Assembly (NCBI RefSeq): GCF_029853675.1
Contig: NZ_CP122539.1
Coordinates: 2,561,001-2,625,000 of the forward strand
Source of the DNA: Tenacibaculum tangerinum
GTDB lineage: Bacteria > Bacteroidota > Bacteroidia > Flavobacteriales > Flavobacteriaceae
Length of the DNA: 64,000 bases
Direction: 5' to 3'
In this document: piece by piece, positions 36,443 to 46,287 of the stretch
Position numbering within the stretch: the stretch's first letter is position 1
How the letters are laid out: each line of letters starts with the position of its first letter
The notes under the pieces: model-generated
What the model was told of the DNA's origin: nothing
Database searches by the model: none
The model's input: the letters and a program-made list of their open reading frames with translations, nothing else
Program-made: the position numbers and the translations under genes

Positions 36443-38728
36443 TTGAAGAAACACCTCACATATTATCTACAAACTGTTTTCTTAGCGATACTCTTAGGGT
36501 CGTGTAGTGTACAAAAGTATATACCCGAAAATGAACGTTTGTATACAGGGGCAGCTATTACTATTGAAGCAGACTCAACCGTACAAAAAGTAGATGAGTT
36601 AAAAACAGAACTAGAAAAGGTATTGCGACCAGAGCCCAATTCAACGTTTTTAGGTATGCGGCTAGGCTTGTTTTATTATTACAAAAATCAACAAGAGAAA
36701 ACTGGATTTATCAATCGTTGGTTGTATAAAAAATTCGGAGAAGAACCAGTATATCAATCAGATGTTAAAACGTATGAGGTTGAAGATCTTTTGCAAAACC
36801 GATTGTATAACAGAGGTTTTTTCTTCAGTAGTATTACCAATTCTTTTCAAGAGCAAGAAAAAGAAGCTGAGGTGAGTTATAAGATTAAAGTACCAGCCCC
36901 CTATACCATAGGAACATTTCAGTTAGATACTTTACCCTTACCTATATATAACGATGTGAAGCAAGCTCTGGTTAATTCACCTATAAAAAACGGGATGCGT
37001 TTCGATTTGTCTTCGTTAAAACAAGAAAGAAAGCGTGTTCATAGTCAATTAATGAAGAAAGGCTATTATAATTTCAATCCTGATTTTCTCGTTTTTGAAG
37101 CAGACACCAATCGGTATGACAACAGAAAATTTGATTTGTTTTTAAAGCTGAAGGCAAAAACGCCCCAAAAAGCAATCATTCCTTATCGCTTAGAAAACAT
37201 CAATATATACACCAACAAGAACGTTCAAGACTCGACTAAAATGCAAGTGGAGCGCTTTCATGAGAAGAATTATTTTCAAAACAGCTTGTTTTTTAAACCA
37301 AAGCACCTTGATAAATTCATCACCTTAAAAAACGGAATGTTGTACGACCCAGAGATTTCTAAAAACACAGCACGCCGACTATCCTCTATAGGTGCTTACA
37401 AATACGTTAATATTCAGTACAACGAATTAGATAGTTTATTAACCGACAGTATTGCTAGCCTTGAAGCCAACATCTATTTATCACCATTAACCAAAAGAGC
37501 ACTGCAAGCAGAATTGCAAGTGGTAACGAAATCTAATAATTTTACAGGTCCCAATTTGGCATTAACGTACAGCAATCGCAATTTGTTTAAAGGAGGTGAA
37601 ACACTAAATATAAGCACCAATATTGGGTATGAAACTCAGTTTGCTAGTGGTAGCGATGCGGGATTAAACAGTATCGAATTAGGTTTAAAGGGAGAACTTA
37701 TTTTTCCTCGGCTCATAGAGCCCTTTGGTATTAACGATGCAGCTTTTAAGTATGCAATACCTAAAACCAAAACAAGTTTGGGATTAGATTATCTAAGTCG
37801 AAGTAAACTGTATAAGCTGCTTTCTGCTAACGCACTCTTTGGGTATACTTGGGATGCCAATCGGTATACTACCTACGAATTCAACCCAATATCTTTGAAT
37901 TATACCAGCTTATTGAATTCGAGCGAAGAGTTTGAAACTATTTTAGAGAATAACCCTTTTTTAAAGCGAAGTTTTGAGCAGCAATTTATTTTCGGATTGA
38001 CATTTTCCTATATCTACAACGAAATGATAGATGCAAATAAGCAAACGCCGTTTTATTTGCAGACTACTCTAGACGTTGCTGGAAATGCGATTAGCTTGTT
38101 AAGTAAGCAAAAAAATGAGGGAGAACCGAAGCAAGTTTTTGGGTTGGAATATGCTCAGTATGCTAAATTAGATGTAGATGCTAGACTTCATTTCAATTTT
38201 GGAAAGAATAACCGTCAAACCCTTGCTACTCGATTGTTTGCAGGATACGGATTGGCTTACGGAAATTCTGACGTGGTTCCTTTTGTGAAACAATACTTTT
38301 CGGGAGGTCCGTACAGTGTGCGAGCTTTTAGAATTCGATCTTTAGGACCGGGAACCTACAATGAAAATGAAGATGAGCTAAGCGATGGTACTTTTTTCGA
38401 CCAAACAGGAAACATTCGTTTGGAGGCTAATGCCGAATACCGATTTCCTATAGTTTCTTTTTTTAAAGGAGCCTTTTTTGTAGATGCTGGGAATGTATGG
38501 AATTCAAAGCCCAATCCGTTGTTTAACGGAAAAGACACCTTTTCGTCGAATTTTATAAATGAGCTAGGTATTGGGGCAGGTGCAGGATTGCGCATAGACG
38601 TGCAAGGTTTTGTGGTTCGTTTTGATTTGGCGGTGCCTTTACACGATCCGTCTTTACCCAAACAAGAACGATGGGATTTTCAAGCAGATAAGTCAGTTCT
38701 TAACTTTGCTATTGGGTATTCGTTTTAA
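36443..38728 (+). CDS. tamL: TamA/BamA-family outer-membrane protein, lipoprotein form (TamL)
   Basis: A 761-residue Omp85 protein. A TTG start gives (M)KKHLTYYLQTVFLAILL; the lipobox GSC at about Cys22 marks it as the lipid-anchored TamL variant of Bacteroidetes. POTRA-like repeats lie at about 95-340, and the 16-strand barrel follows, ending in the aromatic SVLNFAIGYSF. The L6 motif-like region is FSGGPYSVRAFRIRSLGPG (VRGF/Y analogue VRAF). With TamB it builds a machine for outer-membrane lipid/protein assembly. It shares the operon with tamB. Confidence 0.9.
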   Translation: MKKHLTYYLQTVFLAILLGSCSVQKYIPENERLYTGAAITIEADSTVQKVDELKTELEKVLRPEPNSTFLGMRLGLFYYYKNQQEKTGFINRWLYKKFGEEPVYQSDVKTYEVEDLLQNRLYNRGFFFSSITNSFQEQEKEAEVSYKIKVPAPYTIGTFQLDTLPLPIYNDVKQALVNSPIKNGMRFDLSSLKQERKRVHSQLMKKGYYNFNPDFLVFEADTNRYDNRKFDLFLKLKAKTPQKAIIPYRLENINIYTNKNVQDSTKMQVERFHEKNYFQNSLFFKPKHLDKFITLKNGMLYDPEISKNTARRLSSIGAYKYVNIQYNELDSLLTDSIASLEANIYLSPLTKRALQAELQVVTKSNNFTGPNLALTYSNRNLFKGGETLNISTNIGYETQFASGSDAGLNSIELGLKGELIFPRLIEPFGINDAAFKYAIPKTKTSLGLDYLSRSKLYKLLSANALFGYTWDANRYTTYEFNPISLNYTSLLNSSEEFETILENNPFLKRSFEQQFIFGLTFSYIYNEMIDANKQTPFYLQTTLDVAGNAISLLSKQKNEGEPKQVFGLEYAQYAKLDVDARLHFNFGKNNRQTLATRLFAGYGLAYGNSDVVPFVKQYFSGGPYSVRAFRIRSLGPGTYNENEDELSDGTFFDQTGNIRLEANAEYRFPIVSFFKGAFFVDAGNVWNSKPNPLFNGKDTFSSNFINELGIGAGAGLRIDVQGFVVRFDLAVPLHDPSLPKQERWDFQADKSVLNFAIGYSF

Positions 38729-38742
38729 TTGTGGGTCGATAA

Positions 38743-38809
38743 CCAAGCTTTCAATTCACTCAGGCTTGCCTCGAAATTCTTTAATAATTTCTTGCATTGG
38801 GGTAGTTTA
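38743..38809 (+). repeat. Dispersed intergenic repeat, copy C (short form)
   Basis: A 67-base version lacking about 14 bases around the GAATGCCTAGTATG block. It keeps AGGCTTGCCTCGAAATTC, TTTAATAATTT and the end GCATTGGGGTAGTTTA. Same orientation as copies A and B. Confidence 0.6.
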
Positions 38810-38861
38810 TTTAAAACTAAAAATATCAGAAGAGTCATAAAAAGATATCGTGTAATAGCTA

Positions 38862-38891
38862 TTTTTATCTAAGCAAACATTGTTATTTTTG
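38862..38891 (+). promoter_or_regulatory. Putative near-leaderless folB promoter
   Basis: TTTT (38862-38865), 18 bases, then TATTTTTG (38884-38891), a perfect TAnnTTTG. The ATG is only 4 bases downstream, so the transcript would begin at or very near the start codon. Confidence 0.4.
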
Positions 38892-38895
38892 TAGT

Positions 38896-39258
38896 ATGGG
38901 AATTATACGTGTAAACGACATCCGACTATTTACCAATCACGGATGTTTAGAAGAAGAAGCGAAAATAGGTTCTGAATACCGAGTAGATGTAGAGGTAAAA
39001 GCCGATTTACAAAAGTCGGCAGAAACAGACGAATTGGTTGATACGGTAGACTATGTGCATCTGAATAAAATTGTAAAAGAAGAAATGGCAATACGCTCTA
39101 AACTCTTAGAGCATGTAGCACAGCGGATTATAGATAGAATCTTTAAAGAAATACAACTCGTTGACGAGGTGGAAGTTAGCGTGGCAAAAATCAATCCACC
39201 TATAGGCGGTAATGTTGCTGAGGTAGTTATTGTGTTATCCGATGTGCGTAAAAAGTAA
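38896..39258 (+). CDS. folB: Dihydroneopterin aldolase
   Basis: A 120-residue enzyme of folate synthesis that converts dihydroneopterin to 6-hydroxymethyl-dihydropterin and glycolaldehyde. It has the family's RVNDIRLFTNHGCLEEEAKIG start, TVDYVHLNKIVKEE in the middle, LLEHVAQRI and the C-terminal Lys-bearing VSVAKINPPIGGNV. Length and motifs are normal. It follows the TamL gene but has its own promoter candidate, and is followed by tRNA-Cys. Confidence 0.92.
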   Translation: MGIIRVNDIRLFTNHGCLEEEAKIGSEYRVDVEVKADLQKSAETDELVDTVDYVHLNKIVKEEMAIRSKLLEHVAQRIIDRIFKEIQLVDEVEVSVAKINPPIGGNVAEVVIVLSDVRKK

Positions 39259-39264
39259 AAAAAG

Positions 39265-39295
39265 CTTGCAAAAAAAGATAAAAACTGTAAATTTG
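39265..39295 (+). promoter_or_regulatory. Promoter of tRNA-Cys
   Basis: CTTG (39265-39268, 3 of 4 to TTTG), 19 bases, then TAAATTTG (39288-39295, exact TAnnTTTG). The mature tRNA begins 18 bases on. Confidence 0.6.
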
Positions 39296-39313
39296 CAGTC
39301 CTTATTAGTATAG

Positions 39314-39384
39314 GGTGCCGTGGCCGAGTGGCTAGGCAGTGGTCTGCAACACCATCTACAGCGGTTCGAATCCGCTCGGCACCT
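39314..39384 (+). tRNA. tRNA-Cys (anticodon GCA)
   Basis: A 71-base cloverleaf. The acceptor arms are GGTGCCG / CGGCACC with discriminator T; the anticodon stem GTGGT / ACCAT closes the loop CTGCAAC with GCA in the middle; the T-arm is GCGGTTCGAATCCGC. The CCA end is not encoded. A terminator hairpin follows. A cluster of duplicated and decayed genes begins 110 bases downstream. Confidence 0.95.
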
Positions 39385-39389
39385 CAAAG

Positions 39390-39419
39390 AAAGCTCATCA
39401 ATTGTTGATGAGCTTTTTT
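39390..39419 (+). terminator. Rho-independent terminator after tRNA-Cys
   Basis: Perfect 11-bp stem AAGCTCATCAA / TTGATGAGCTT with a 3-base loop and a run of T's. Confidence 0.85.
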
Positions 39420-39430
39420 GTTAAAAATAG

Positions 39431-39466
39431 AATTACTTTAAAATAAAATATTATTTTAAAGTAATT
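39431..39466. repeat. Perfect 16-bp inverted repeat
   Basis: AATTACTTTAAAATAA and its exact reverse complement, separated by AATA. It is almost pure A/T and lies 26 bases before the first subtilase gene, without a T-run placed for termination; it may be an operator or a recombination relic. Confidence 0.6.
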
Positions 39467-39492
39467 TAGTACATCAATAAATTGTAAGTATA

Positions 39493-41148
39493 ATGAAATT
39501 CCAAAAGTTTTTAAGAACTGCTTTTCTCGTATTAGTAATATTATTAGCTTTTTCATGTGAAAAAAAGAAATATTCTAGAATTCAGCTTTCCTACACTATA
39601 TCAAACAAACAAAAACCGTTAGAAAAAGATAATTTGAAAAACTGGCATTTTAAGGATGTCATTATCGATACAATTTCTGGTATAAGTTTGAATAGAGCAT
39701 ATGACAGCCTGTTGATACATAAAAGAGGAAAAGAAGTCGTCGTCGCTATAATTGATATGGCTGTAGATGTAACTCACAAAGAACTAGAAAATCATATTTG
39801 GGTTAACATTGATGAGATTCCAAATAATACTAAAGATGATGATGATAATGGTTATATTGACGACGTCAATGGTTGGAATTTCCTTAATAATAAAACAGGA
39901 GAAAATAATGAATTTGTAAACTATGAATACACACGGATTTTAAAAAAGTATAATTCAAAATTTCAAAATAAAACAATCAATGAGGTTAGGTCTGAAGATT
40001 CATTACTTTTTGTAAAATACAAAAGAGCACTCGAAGCTCATACTAATAGATTAAAATATGCCAAAGAGGATTCAACATACATTACTAATGTTTCAAAATG
40101 GAAAAGTGAGGCAGAGCATACTGTTGAAAAGTTTATTACTATTGAAAAGCAAACTTTAGAAAGGTTGGATAGCTTGAAAAATATCTATCCTAAAAATGAT
40201 AAATTACAAACTGCAATACATCGAAAATCTAATTTTATTAAATACGGATTTACAGATGATTATATTGAAGATTATAAGTTAAAAGCAGAAAGCAGAATAA
40301 GCAAGCTACTAAATACCAATTTCGATGACAGAAAAGTCCAAGGAGATGATTCAGAAGATATAAACGATCTTGAATATGGAACACCTAATTTTAATGTTAA
40401 CACCTCATTACTAGACCATGGAACTAAAATTGCAGGTATAATTACCAACATAGGTCTAAACAAAGAGATTAAAATAATTCCTTTAGCTATATCCGCTTAT
40501 GGTGATGAGCATGATAAAGATATCTCCTTAGCTATTAGGTACGCTGTAAATAATGGAGCAAAAGTCATTAATATGAGTTTTTATAAAACGTTTATCTTGA
40601 ACAAAAAATGGGTTGATGATGCTATAAGATATGCAGAAAAGAATAATGTCTTAATTATTAACTGTGCAGGGAATGATGACTTTAACTTAAATGAAAATCA
40701 AAATTATCCAACAGACCAAGATCATAACAGCAGTGTTGAAATTTCAGATAATTTCTTGAAAATAGGAGCATCAGGAGTTTATTTAGATGAGAAGTTGAAA
40801 TATTCATCTAGTAATTATGGAAAGAAAGAAGTCGATCTTTTTGCTCCTGGATATAAAGTTTATACGACTTATCCAAATAATGAAAATGGTTATATGGGCG
40901 GAACATCATCAGGTGCAGCAATCACTTCAGGTGTGGCAGCATTAATCTATTCGTATTACCCTAACTTAACAGCTTCTCAAATAAAGCATATTTTAATGGA
41001 CTCTGGTTTAGAATATACTTTTGAAGTAAGCACACCAACCAAAGAAGATAAAAACAAAACCACACCCTTTAATCAACTATCAAAATCAGGAAAAGTTTTA
41101 AACGCATATAATGCACTAATCATGGCAGATAGTATTTCTAGAAACTAA
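39493..41148 (+). CDS. S8 family peptidase lipoprotein (divergent subtilase, copy 1)
   Basis: A 551-residue subtilase with lipobox LAFSC (Cys22). Catalytic Asp is in VVAIIDMAVDVTHKEL, His in LLDHGTKIAGII, the oxyanion Asn in INCAGNDD and Ser in GGTSSGAAITSGVAAL. The triad is therefore present, but the surrounding motifs have drifted: DSG is DMA, HGTHVAG is HGTKIAG, and the GTSxAxP proline is lost. An insertion of about 190 residues rich in Lys/Glu separates Asp and His, as in the two paralogues nearby. The gene is more AT-rich than the third copy. It probably acts at the cell surface or periplasm; activity is uncertain. Confidence 0.85.
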   Translation: MKFQKFLRTAFLVLVILLAFSCEKKKYSRIQLSYTISNKQKPLEKDNLKNWHFKDVIIDTISGISLNRAYDSLLIHKRGKEVVVAIIDMAVDVTHKELENHIWVNIDEIPNNTKDDDDNGYIDDVNGWNFLNNKTGENNEFVNYEYTRILKKYNSKFQNKTINEVRSEDSLLFVKYKRALEAHTNRLKYAKEDSTYITNVSKWKSEAEHTVEKFITIEKQTLERLDSLKNIYPKNDKLQTAIHRKSNFIKYGFTDDYIEDYKLKAESRISKLLNTNFDDRKVQGDDSEDINDLEYGTPNFNVNTSLLDHGTKIAGIITNIGLNKEIKIIPLAISAYGDEHDKDISLAIRYAVNNGAKVINMSFYKTFILNKKWVDDAIRYAEKNNVLIINCAGNDDFNLNENQNYPTDQDHNSSVEISDNFLKIGASGVYLDEKLKYSSSNYGKKEVDLFAPGYKVYTTYPNNENGYMGGTSSGAAITSGVAALIYSYYPNLTASQIKHILMDSGLEYTFEVSTPTKEDKNKTTPFNQLSKSGKVLNAYNALIMADSISRN

Positions 41149-41225
41149 AACAGTTTTTACATTCCTTAACAAAATTAGTCGTTAAAAATCTCTATCCATG
41201 TAGCTATACGAAAAACGATTTGGCA
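40962..41225 (+). repeat. Duplicated tract shared with copy 2 and the metallo-hydrolase start
   Basis: From CCCTAACTTAACAGC in copy 1 (to about 41225) the sequence is nearly identical to that from about 43073 in copy 2. The match covers about the last 60 codons, the intergenic ACATTCCTTAACAAAAT, and continues into the first codons of the metallo-hydrolase, with one internal loss of about 63 bases. Confidence 0.75.
41149..41225 (+). pseudogene. Remnant of a duplicated metallo-hydrolase gene start
   Basis: After the copy-1 stop, CATTCCTTAACAAAAT, CGTTAAAAATCT and GTAGCTAT match the region before the intact gene at 43320. The start codon is now ATA (41206), and then CGA is joined to AAAACGATTTGGCA, which in the intact gene lies 63 bases further on. 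This shows that a subtilase-plus-hydrolase unit was once duplicated, then decayed. Confidence 0.65.
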
Positions 41226-41242
41226 GTGTAGAAAATTAGGAC

Positions 41243-41416
41243 ATGGAAAAATTGCTATCTCCGAAATGTCAAGGGAAAACTGTTAGAAATGGTTTTTAAA
41301 ATAAGAAAGAACATTAGAAGTGTAAAGACCGAGGTAAACGATTTTTGTTAAATTATACTTATCAAGATTATAATTCACTTATCAGTATTGATTTAAAACA
41401 AAAAGAAAAAAATTAG
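41243..41416 (+). pseudogene. IS1-family InsA-like transposase remnant
   Basis: One frame of 58 codons reads MEKLLSPKCQGKTVRNGF, stop, NKKEH, stop, KCKDRGKRFLLNYTYQDYN, ending at TAG. This matches the zinc-finger head of IS1-type transposases (usually CPKC...TVKNG...KCKDCGKRFLLNYTYQAYN) with two in-frame stops and lost cysteines. The catalytic second ORF is absent. It sits between the decayed hydrolase and a peptide gene, and marks an old insertion that may have driven the rearrangement. Confidence 0.6.
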
Positions 41417-41553
41417 GTATTTAAAAGTTTACAATTTCTAAACTTAATAATAGGAATATTTCACATATTTTTGGCGGGAGTATAGGTACAGATGGTGATA
41501 CTATTTTACCAGTTTCATCAAAAATTTGTTTAGATAGACCCAAAGGAGTATGA
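41392..41553 (+). pseudogene. Broken lanthipeptide-type RiPP precursor
   Basis: In the frame +1 to the IS1 remnant, codons give KTKRKKLGI, a stop (41422-41424), KFTISKLNNRNISHIFGG, then SIGTDGDTILPVSSKICLDR and PKGV before TGA at 41551. The KKLxL..KxTISKLN...GG pattern is that of Bacteroidetes class I lanthipeptide and related leader peptides, with a GG cleavage point and a Ser/Thr-rich core with one Cys. There is no start codon before the internal stop, so as read it is inactive. A perfect terminator hairpin follows 9 bases later, indicating that it was a transcribed gene. No LanB/LanC enzyme is in the window. Confidence 0.45.
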
Positions 41554-41561
41554 CTTTAATT

Positions 41562-41595
41562 ACAAAGGAAGATATATCTTCCTTTGTGTTCTTTT
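41562..41595 (+). terminator. Terminator of the RiPP-like gene
   Basis: A perfect 26-base palindrome ACAAAGGAAGATA/TATCTTCCTTTGT (41562-41587) followed by GTTCTTTTT. Confidence 0.75.
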
Positions 41596-41613
41596 TAAAA
41601 CGTTAAATAGATA

Positions 41614-43263
<1,650 letters not shown>

Positions 43264-43306
43264 ATACTTTTTACATTCCTTAACAAAATAATTCGTTAAA
43301 AATCTG

Positions 43307-43314
43307 CATCTTTG
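43307..43314 (+). promoter_or_regulatory. Putative -7 box of the metallo-hydrolase, near-leaderless
   Basis: CATCTTTG, a one-mismatch version of TAnnTTTG, ends 5 bases before the ATG at 43320. The duplicated relic upstream has CTATCCATG at the same place, so the box is lost there. Confidence 0.35.
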
Positions 43315-43319
43315 TAGCT

Positions 43320-44165
43320 ATGCGAATTTATCCGATAGAAACAGGAAACTTTAAATTAGACGGAGGCGCTATGTTTGGTGTCGTTCCGAAAACGATTTGG
43401 CAAAAAACTAATCCTGCCGATGCAAATAATATGATCTCCATGGGTATGCGTTGTATGCTTATTGAAGATGGCGATCGTTTAACCCTAATAGACACGGGTA
43501 TTGGAAATAAACAATCCGATAAGTTTTTTGGATATTACTATCTATACGGAGACTTTTCACTAGATACCTCTTTAGCAAAACACGGTTTCCATAGAGATGA
43601 CATTACCGATGTGTTTTTAACGCACTTACACTTCGATCATTGCGGAGGTGCAATTCAATGGAATAAAGACAGAACAGGATACGAACCCGCTTTTAAAAAT
43701 GCCCGTTTTTGGAGTAACCAACGTCATTGGGATTGGGCAATACACCCAAATGCACGAGAAAAAGCCTCGTTTTTAAAAGAAAATATTTTGCCAATTCAAG
43801 AAAGCGGGCAACTTAACTTTCTGCACTTAAACGCAAAAGATTACGTTGGTTTTGACGTATTGTTTAAAGACGGACATACCGAAAAACAAATGCTACCGAA
43901 AATACAATATCAAGGGAAAACGGTAGTTTTTATGGCAGATTTATTGCCCACGGCAGGACATATTCCACTACCTTATGTTATGGGATACGATACTAGACCC
44001 TTACTTACTCTAAAAGAAAAAGAAGCGTTTTTAAAAGAAGCTGCCGATAACGAATTTTACCTGTTTTTAGAGCACGATGCTTATAACGAGGTAATTACCG
44101 TAAAACACACTGAAAAAGGAGTTCGCTTAAAAGAAACATTTAAATTTACAGATATTTTTAATTAA
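43320..44165 (+). CDS. MBL-fold metallo-hydrolase
   Basis: A 281-residue metallo-beta-lactamase-fold enzyme. The metal site is FLTHLHFDHCGGAIQW (HxHxDH), with the further ligands in VFMADLLPTAGH and FLFLEHDAYNE. The start MRIYPIETGNFKLDGGAMFG is typical of a Flavobacteria group of these proteins. The family hydrolyses esters or lactones such as homoserine lactones, or thioesters; the substrate here is unknown. It is embedded between subtilase copies 2 and 3, with 11 bases to copy 3, so it may be cotranscribed with copy 3. Confidence 0.85.
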   Translation: MRIYPIETGNFKLDGGAMFGVVPKTIWQKTNPADANNMISMGMRCMLIEDGDRLTLIDTGIGNKQSDKFFGYYYLYGDFSLDTSLAKHGFHRDDITDVFLTHLHFDHCGGAIQWNKDRTGYEPAFKNARFWSNQRHWDWAIHPNAREKASFLKENILPIQESGQLNFLHLNAKDYVGFDVLFKDGHTEKQMLPKIQYQGKTVVFMADLLPTAGHIPLPYVMGYDTRPLLTLKEKEAFLKEAADNEFYLFLEHDAYNEVITVKHTEKGVRLKETFKFTDIFN

Positions 44166-44176
44166 GAATAGAGATT

Positions 44177-45817
44177 ATGAGAGTTTTAAAGCCCGTATTG
44201 TATTCGGCGATTGCAGTAGCTACCTTAGCTAGCTGTAAAACAATAAGCAAAATCCCTGTGCCAGCAGGAAGTAATACTGTAGTGAATATTCCAGCAAAAA
44301 AAGCGGAATTAACCGATTACGAACAAGAAAACTGGCAACACTTAGACTTAGCCACCGACACCATTCCAGGGATGAGTGTGAACAAAGCCTACGATTTCTT
44401 AAAAGGAAAAAAGAGCGTAGAAGTAGTGGTAGGTGTAGTTGATTCAGGTACCGATTTAAAACATGAAGATTTAGTTGATGTTGCTTGGATAAATACCAAA
44501 GAAGTAGCAGGAGACGGAATCGACAATGACAAAAATGGATATGTAGACGATATCAACGGATGGAACTTCTTAGGAGATTCTTATGCAGAACATTTAGAAT
44601 ACGAACGTATTTTAATGAGACCAGAAATTGCAGATGCTGAAACCTTGGCAGAAGTAAAAGCCTATCAAGCAGAAAAGGTTGAAGAAGCGAAGAACACCAT
44701 AAATCGCTATGGTAACTTAAAAACTGGAGCGATTGAATCTGATAAATTATTGGCAAAATATTTTGGTAAGCCTTCATATACGAAAGAAGAGGTGGAAGCC
44801 ATTAACACAAGCGATGCAGCGTTAAGTCAAGCAAAAGGCTTTGCTACTCAAATGTTTGGATACTTTGAAACATTAAAAGAAGCGGAAGAATACTTTGAGA
44901 AAGGGATAAAAAAAGCTCAGAAAACTATTGATGGTGATAATTTAAAAACAGATTACCGTACGGTTGTGGGAGACGATGCGTATGACATTAACGACAAGCC
45001 AGGCTATGGAAACGGGAATACAGGTCACTCTGAAAAAGGAGAGCTTCATGGATCACATGTTTCAGGGGTTGTAGGAGCTACTCGTAATAATGGCAAAGGA
45101 ATGGATGGAGTTGCAGATAATGTAAAAATTATGGCAGTGCGTTCTGTTTCTGAAGGAGATGAGTATGATAAGGATGTTGCCTTGGGTATCCGTTATGCAG
45201 TTGATAACGGAGCAAAAGTAATTAATACAAGCTTTGGTAAAGGTTTCTCTCCCAATAAAGAATGGGTGTACGATGCAATTAAGTATGCAGCATCTAAAGA
45301 TGTGCTTATTGTAAATGCAGCAGGAAACGATGGTAAAAATATTGACGTAGAGAAAACCTTCCCTAATGATGCACCAAACTTAGTAGATGAAATAGCAGAC
45401 AATGTATTAACTGTTGGGGCAATGAGTGCTAAGTACAATGAAGAGTTACCAGCAAGCTTCTCTAATTATGGTAAAAAGAATGTAGATGTATTTGCACCAG
45501 GAGTACAAGTATATTCGACAACTCCTGATAATGAATATAAAAAGTTAGATGGAACATCATTTGCTTCACCAGCAACTGCTGGAGTTGCTGCATTAGTACG
45601 TTCTTACTATCCTGAGTTAACAGCGAGTCAAGTGAAGCATATTGTAATGAATTCAGGAACGAAGATAGACTTAGAAGTTAATAAACCAGGAACAGGAGCT
45701 AGATATGGTACTGCGCCTGTAAAAGTTCCTTTTTCAGAATTATCAGTATCAGGACGTGTGGTAAATGCATACAATGCAGTTAGAATGGCTGATAGAATGA
45801 TAAACGGAAGAAAATAA
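44177..45817 (+). CDS. S8 family peptidase lipoprotein (canonical subtilase, copy 3)
   Basis: A 546-residue subtilase with lipobox LASC (Cys20). All motifs are canonical: Asp in VVGVVDSGTDLKHEDL, His in GELHGSHVSGVVGA, Asn in IVNAAGNDGKN, Ser in DGTSFASPATAGVAAL. The linker TDTIPGMSVNKAYDFL before the domain and the 190-residue charged insertion are shared with copies 1 and 2. It is probably the ancestral member, since its codon use and GC match the surrounding genes. It follows the metallo-hydrolase by 11 bases and ends in a terminator. It is likely a surface or periplasmic protease. Confidence 0.92.
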   Translation: MRVLKPVLYSAIAVATLASCKTISKIPVPAGSNTVVNIPAKKAELTDYEQENWQHLDLATDTIPGMSVNKAYDFLKGKKSVEVVVGVVDSGTDLKHEDLVDVAWINTKEVAGDGIDNDKNGYVDDINGWNFLGDSYAEHLEYERILMRPEIADAETLAEVKAYQAEKVEEAKNTINRYGNLKTGAIESDKLLAKYFGKPSYTKEEVEAINTSDAALSQAKGFATQMFGYFETLKEAEEYFEKGIKKAQKTIDGDNLKTDYRTVVGDDAYDINDKPGYGNGNTGHSEKGELHGSHVSGVVGATRNNGKGMDGVADNVKIMAVRSVSEGDEYDKDVALGIRYAVDNGAKVINTSFGKGFSPNKEWVYDAIKYAASKDVLIVNAAGNDGKNIDVEKTFPNDAPNLVDEIADNVLTVGAMSAKYNEELPASFSNYGKKNVDVFAPGVQVYSTTPDNEYKKLDGTSFASPATAGVAALVRSYYPELTASQVKHIVMNSGTKIDLEVNKPGTGARYGTAPVKVPFSELSVSGRVVNAYNAVRMADRMINGRK

Positions 45818-45833
45818 TAGTAATAGAACAAAT

Positions 45834-45866
45834 AAAAAAAGAGCATTAATAAGATGCTCTTTTTTT
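45834..45866 (+). terminator. Rho-independent terminator
   Basis: AAAAAGAGCAT / ATGCTCTTTTT stem with a 7-base loop and T-run, closing copy 3. Confidence 0.8.
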
Positions 45867-45881
45867 GTTTTAACGAGCATT

Positions 45882-46286
45882 ATGCAATTAGAATTCAACA
45901 AGCATACAAGAGAGTTAACTATTAAAGACGAAGTGCCAATGCACTCATGGTTAATTATCTGTTTAATGGCAATTAATGGAATTAATATGGGAGTTCAGTT
46001 GTATACAATGAATTATAAAAACAATGAAGTTCTTTTTATTTTTATGTTGTTACTTGCCATAGTTTCTTTGGTAGTTATATGTTATTACGCTCTAAAAAGA
46101 TCTTGGAAATCAAAATATTTGCTTAAAGAAATTGAAGGAGTTGAAACTAGAAATCTTTACGGAAAAGAACGAGTTTTTCTAAAGCTACATAATGGAAAAA
46201 GACGAAGTTTTCCTGCATTAAAAAATAAGGAAGAACTAATTAATTTTAAGAAAACACTAATCTCAATGGGAATTAAAACAATTTAA
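45882..46286 (+). CDS. Hypothetical membrane protein with PH-like tail
   Basis: A 134-residue protein. The first 20 residues are soluble, then two hydrophobic helices (SWLIICLMAINGINMGVQLY and VLFIFMLLLAIVSLVVICYY), and a C-terminal soluble part (VETRNLYGKERVFLKLHNGK, RRSFPALKNKEELINFKK) that resembles the small PH-like domains of Bacteroidetes membrane proteins. I do not recognise a named family. It ends one base before the M1 peptidase gene and may be cotranscribed with it. Confidence 0.6.
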   Translation: MQLEFNKHTRELTIKDEVPMHSWLIICLMAINGINMGVQLYTMNYKNNEVLFIFMLLLAIVSLVVICYYALKRSWKSKYLLKEIEGVETRNLYGKERVFLKLHNGKRRSFPALKNKEELINFKKTLISMGIKTI

Positions 46287-46287
46287 T

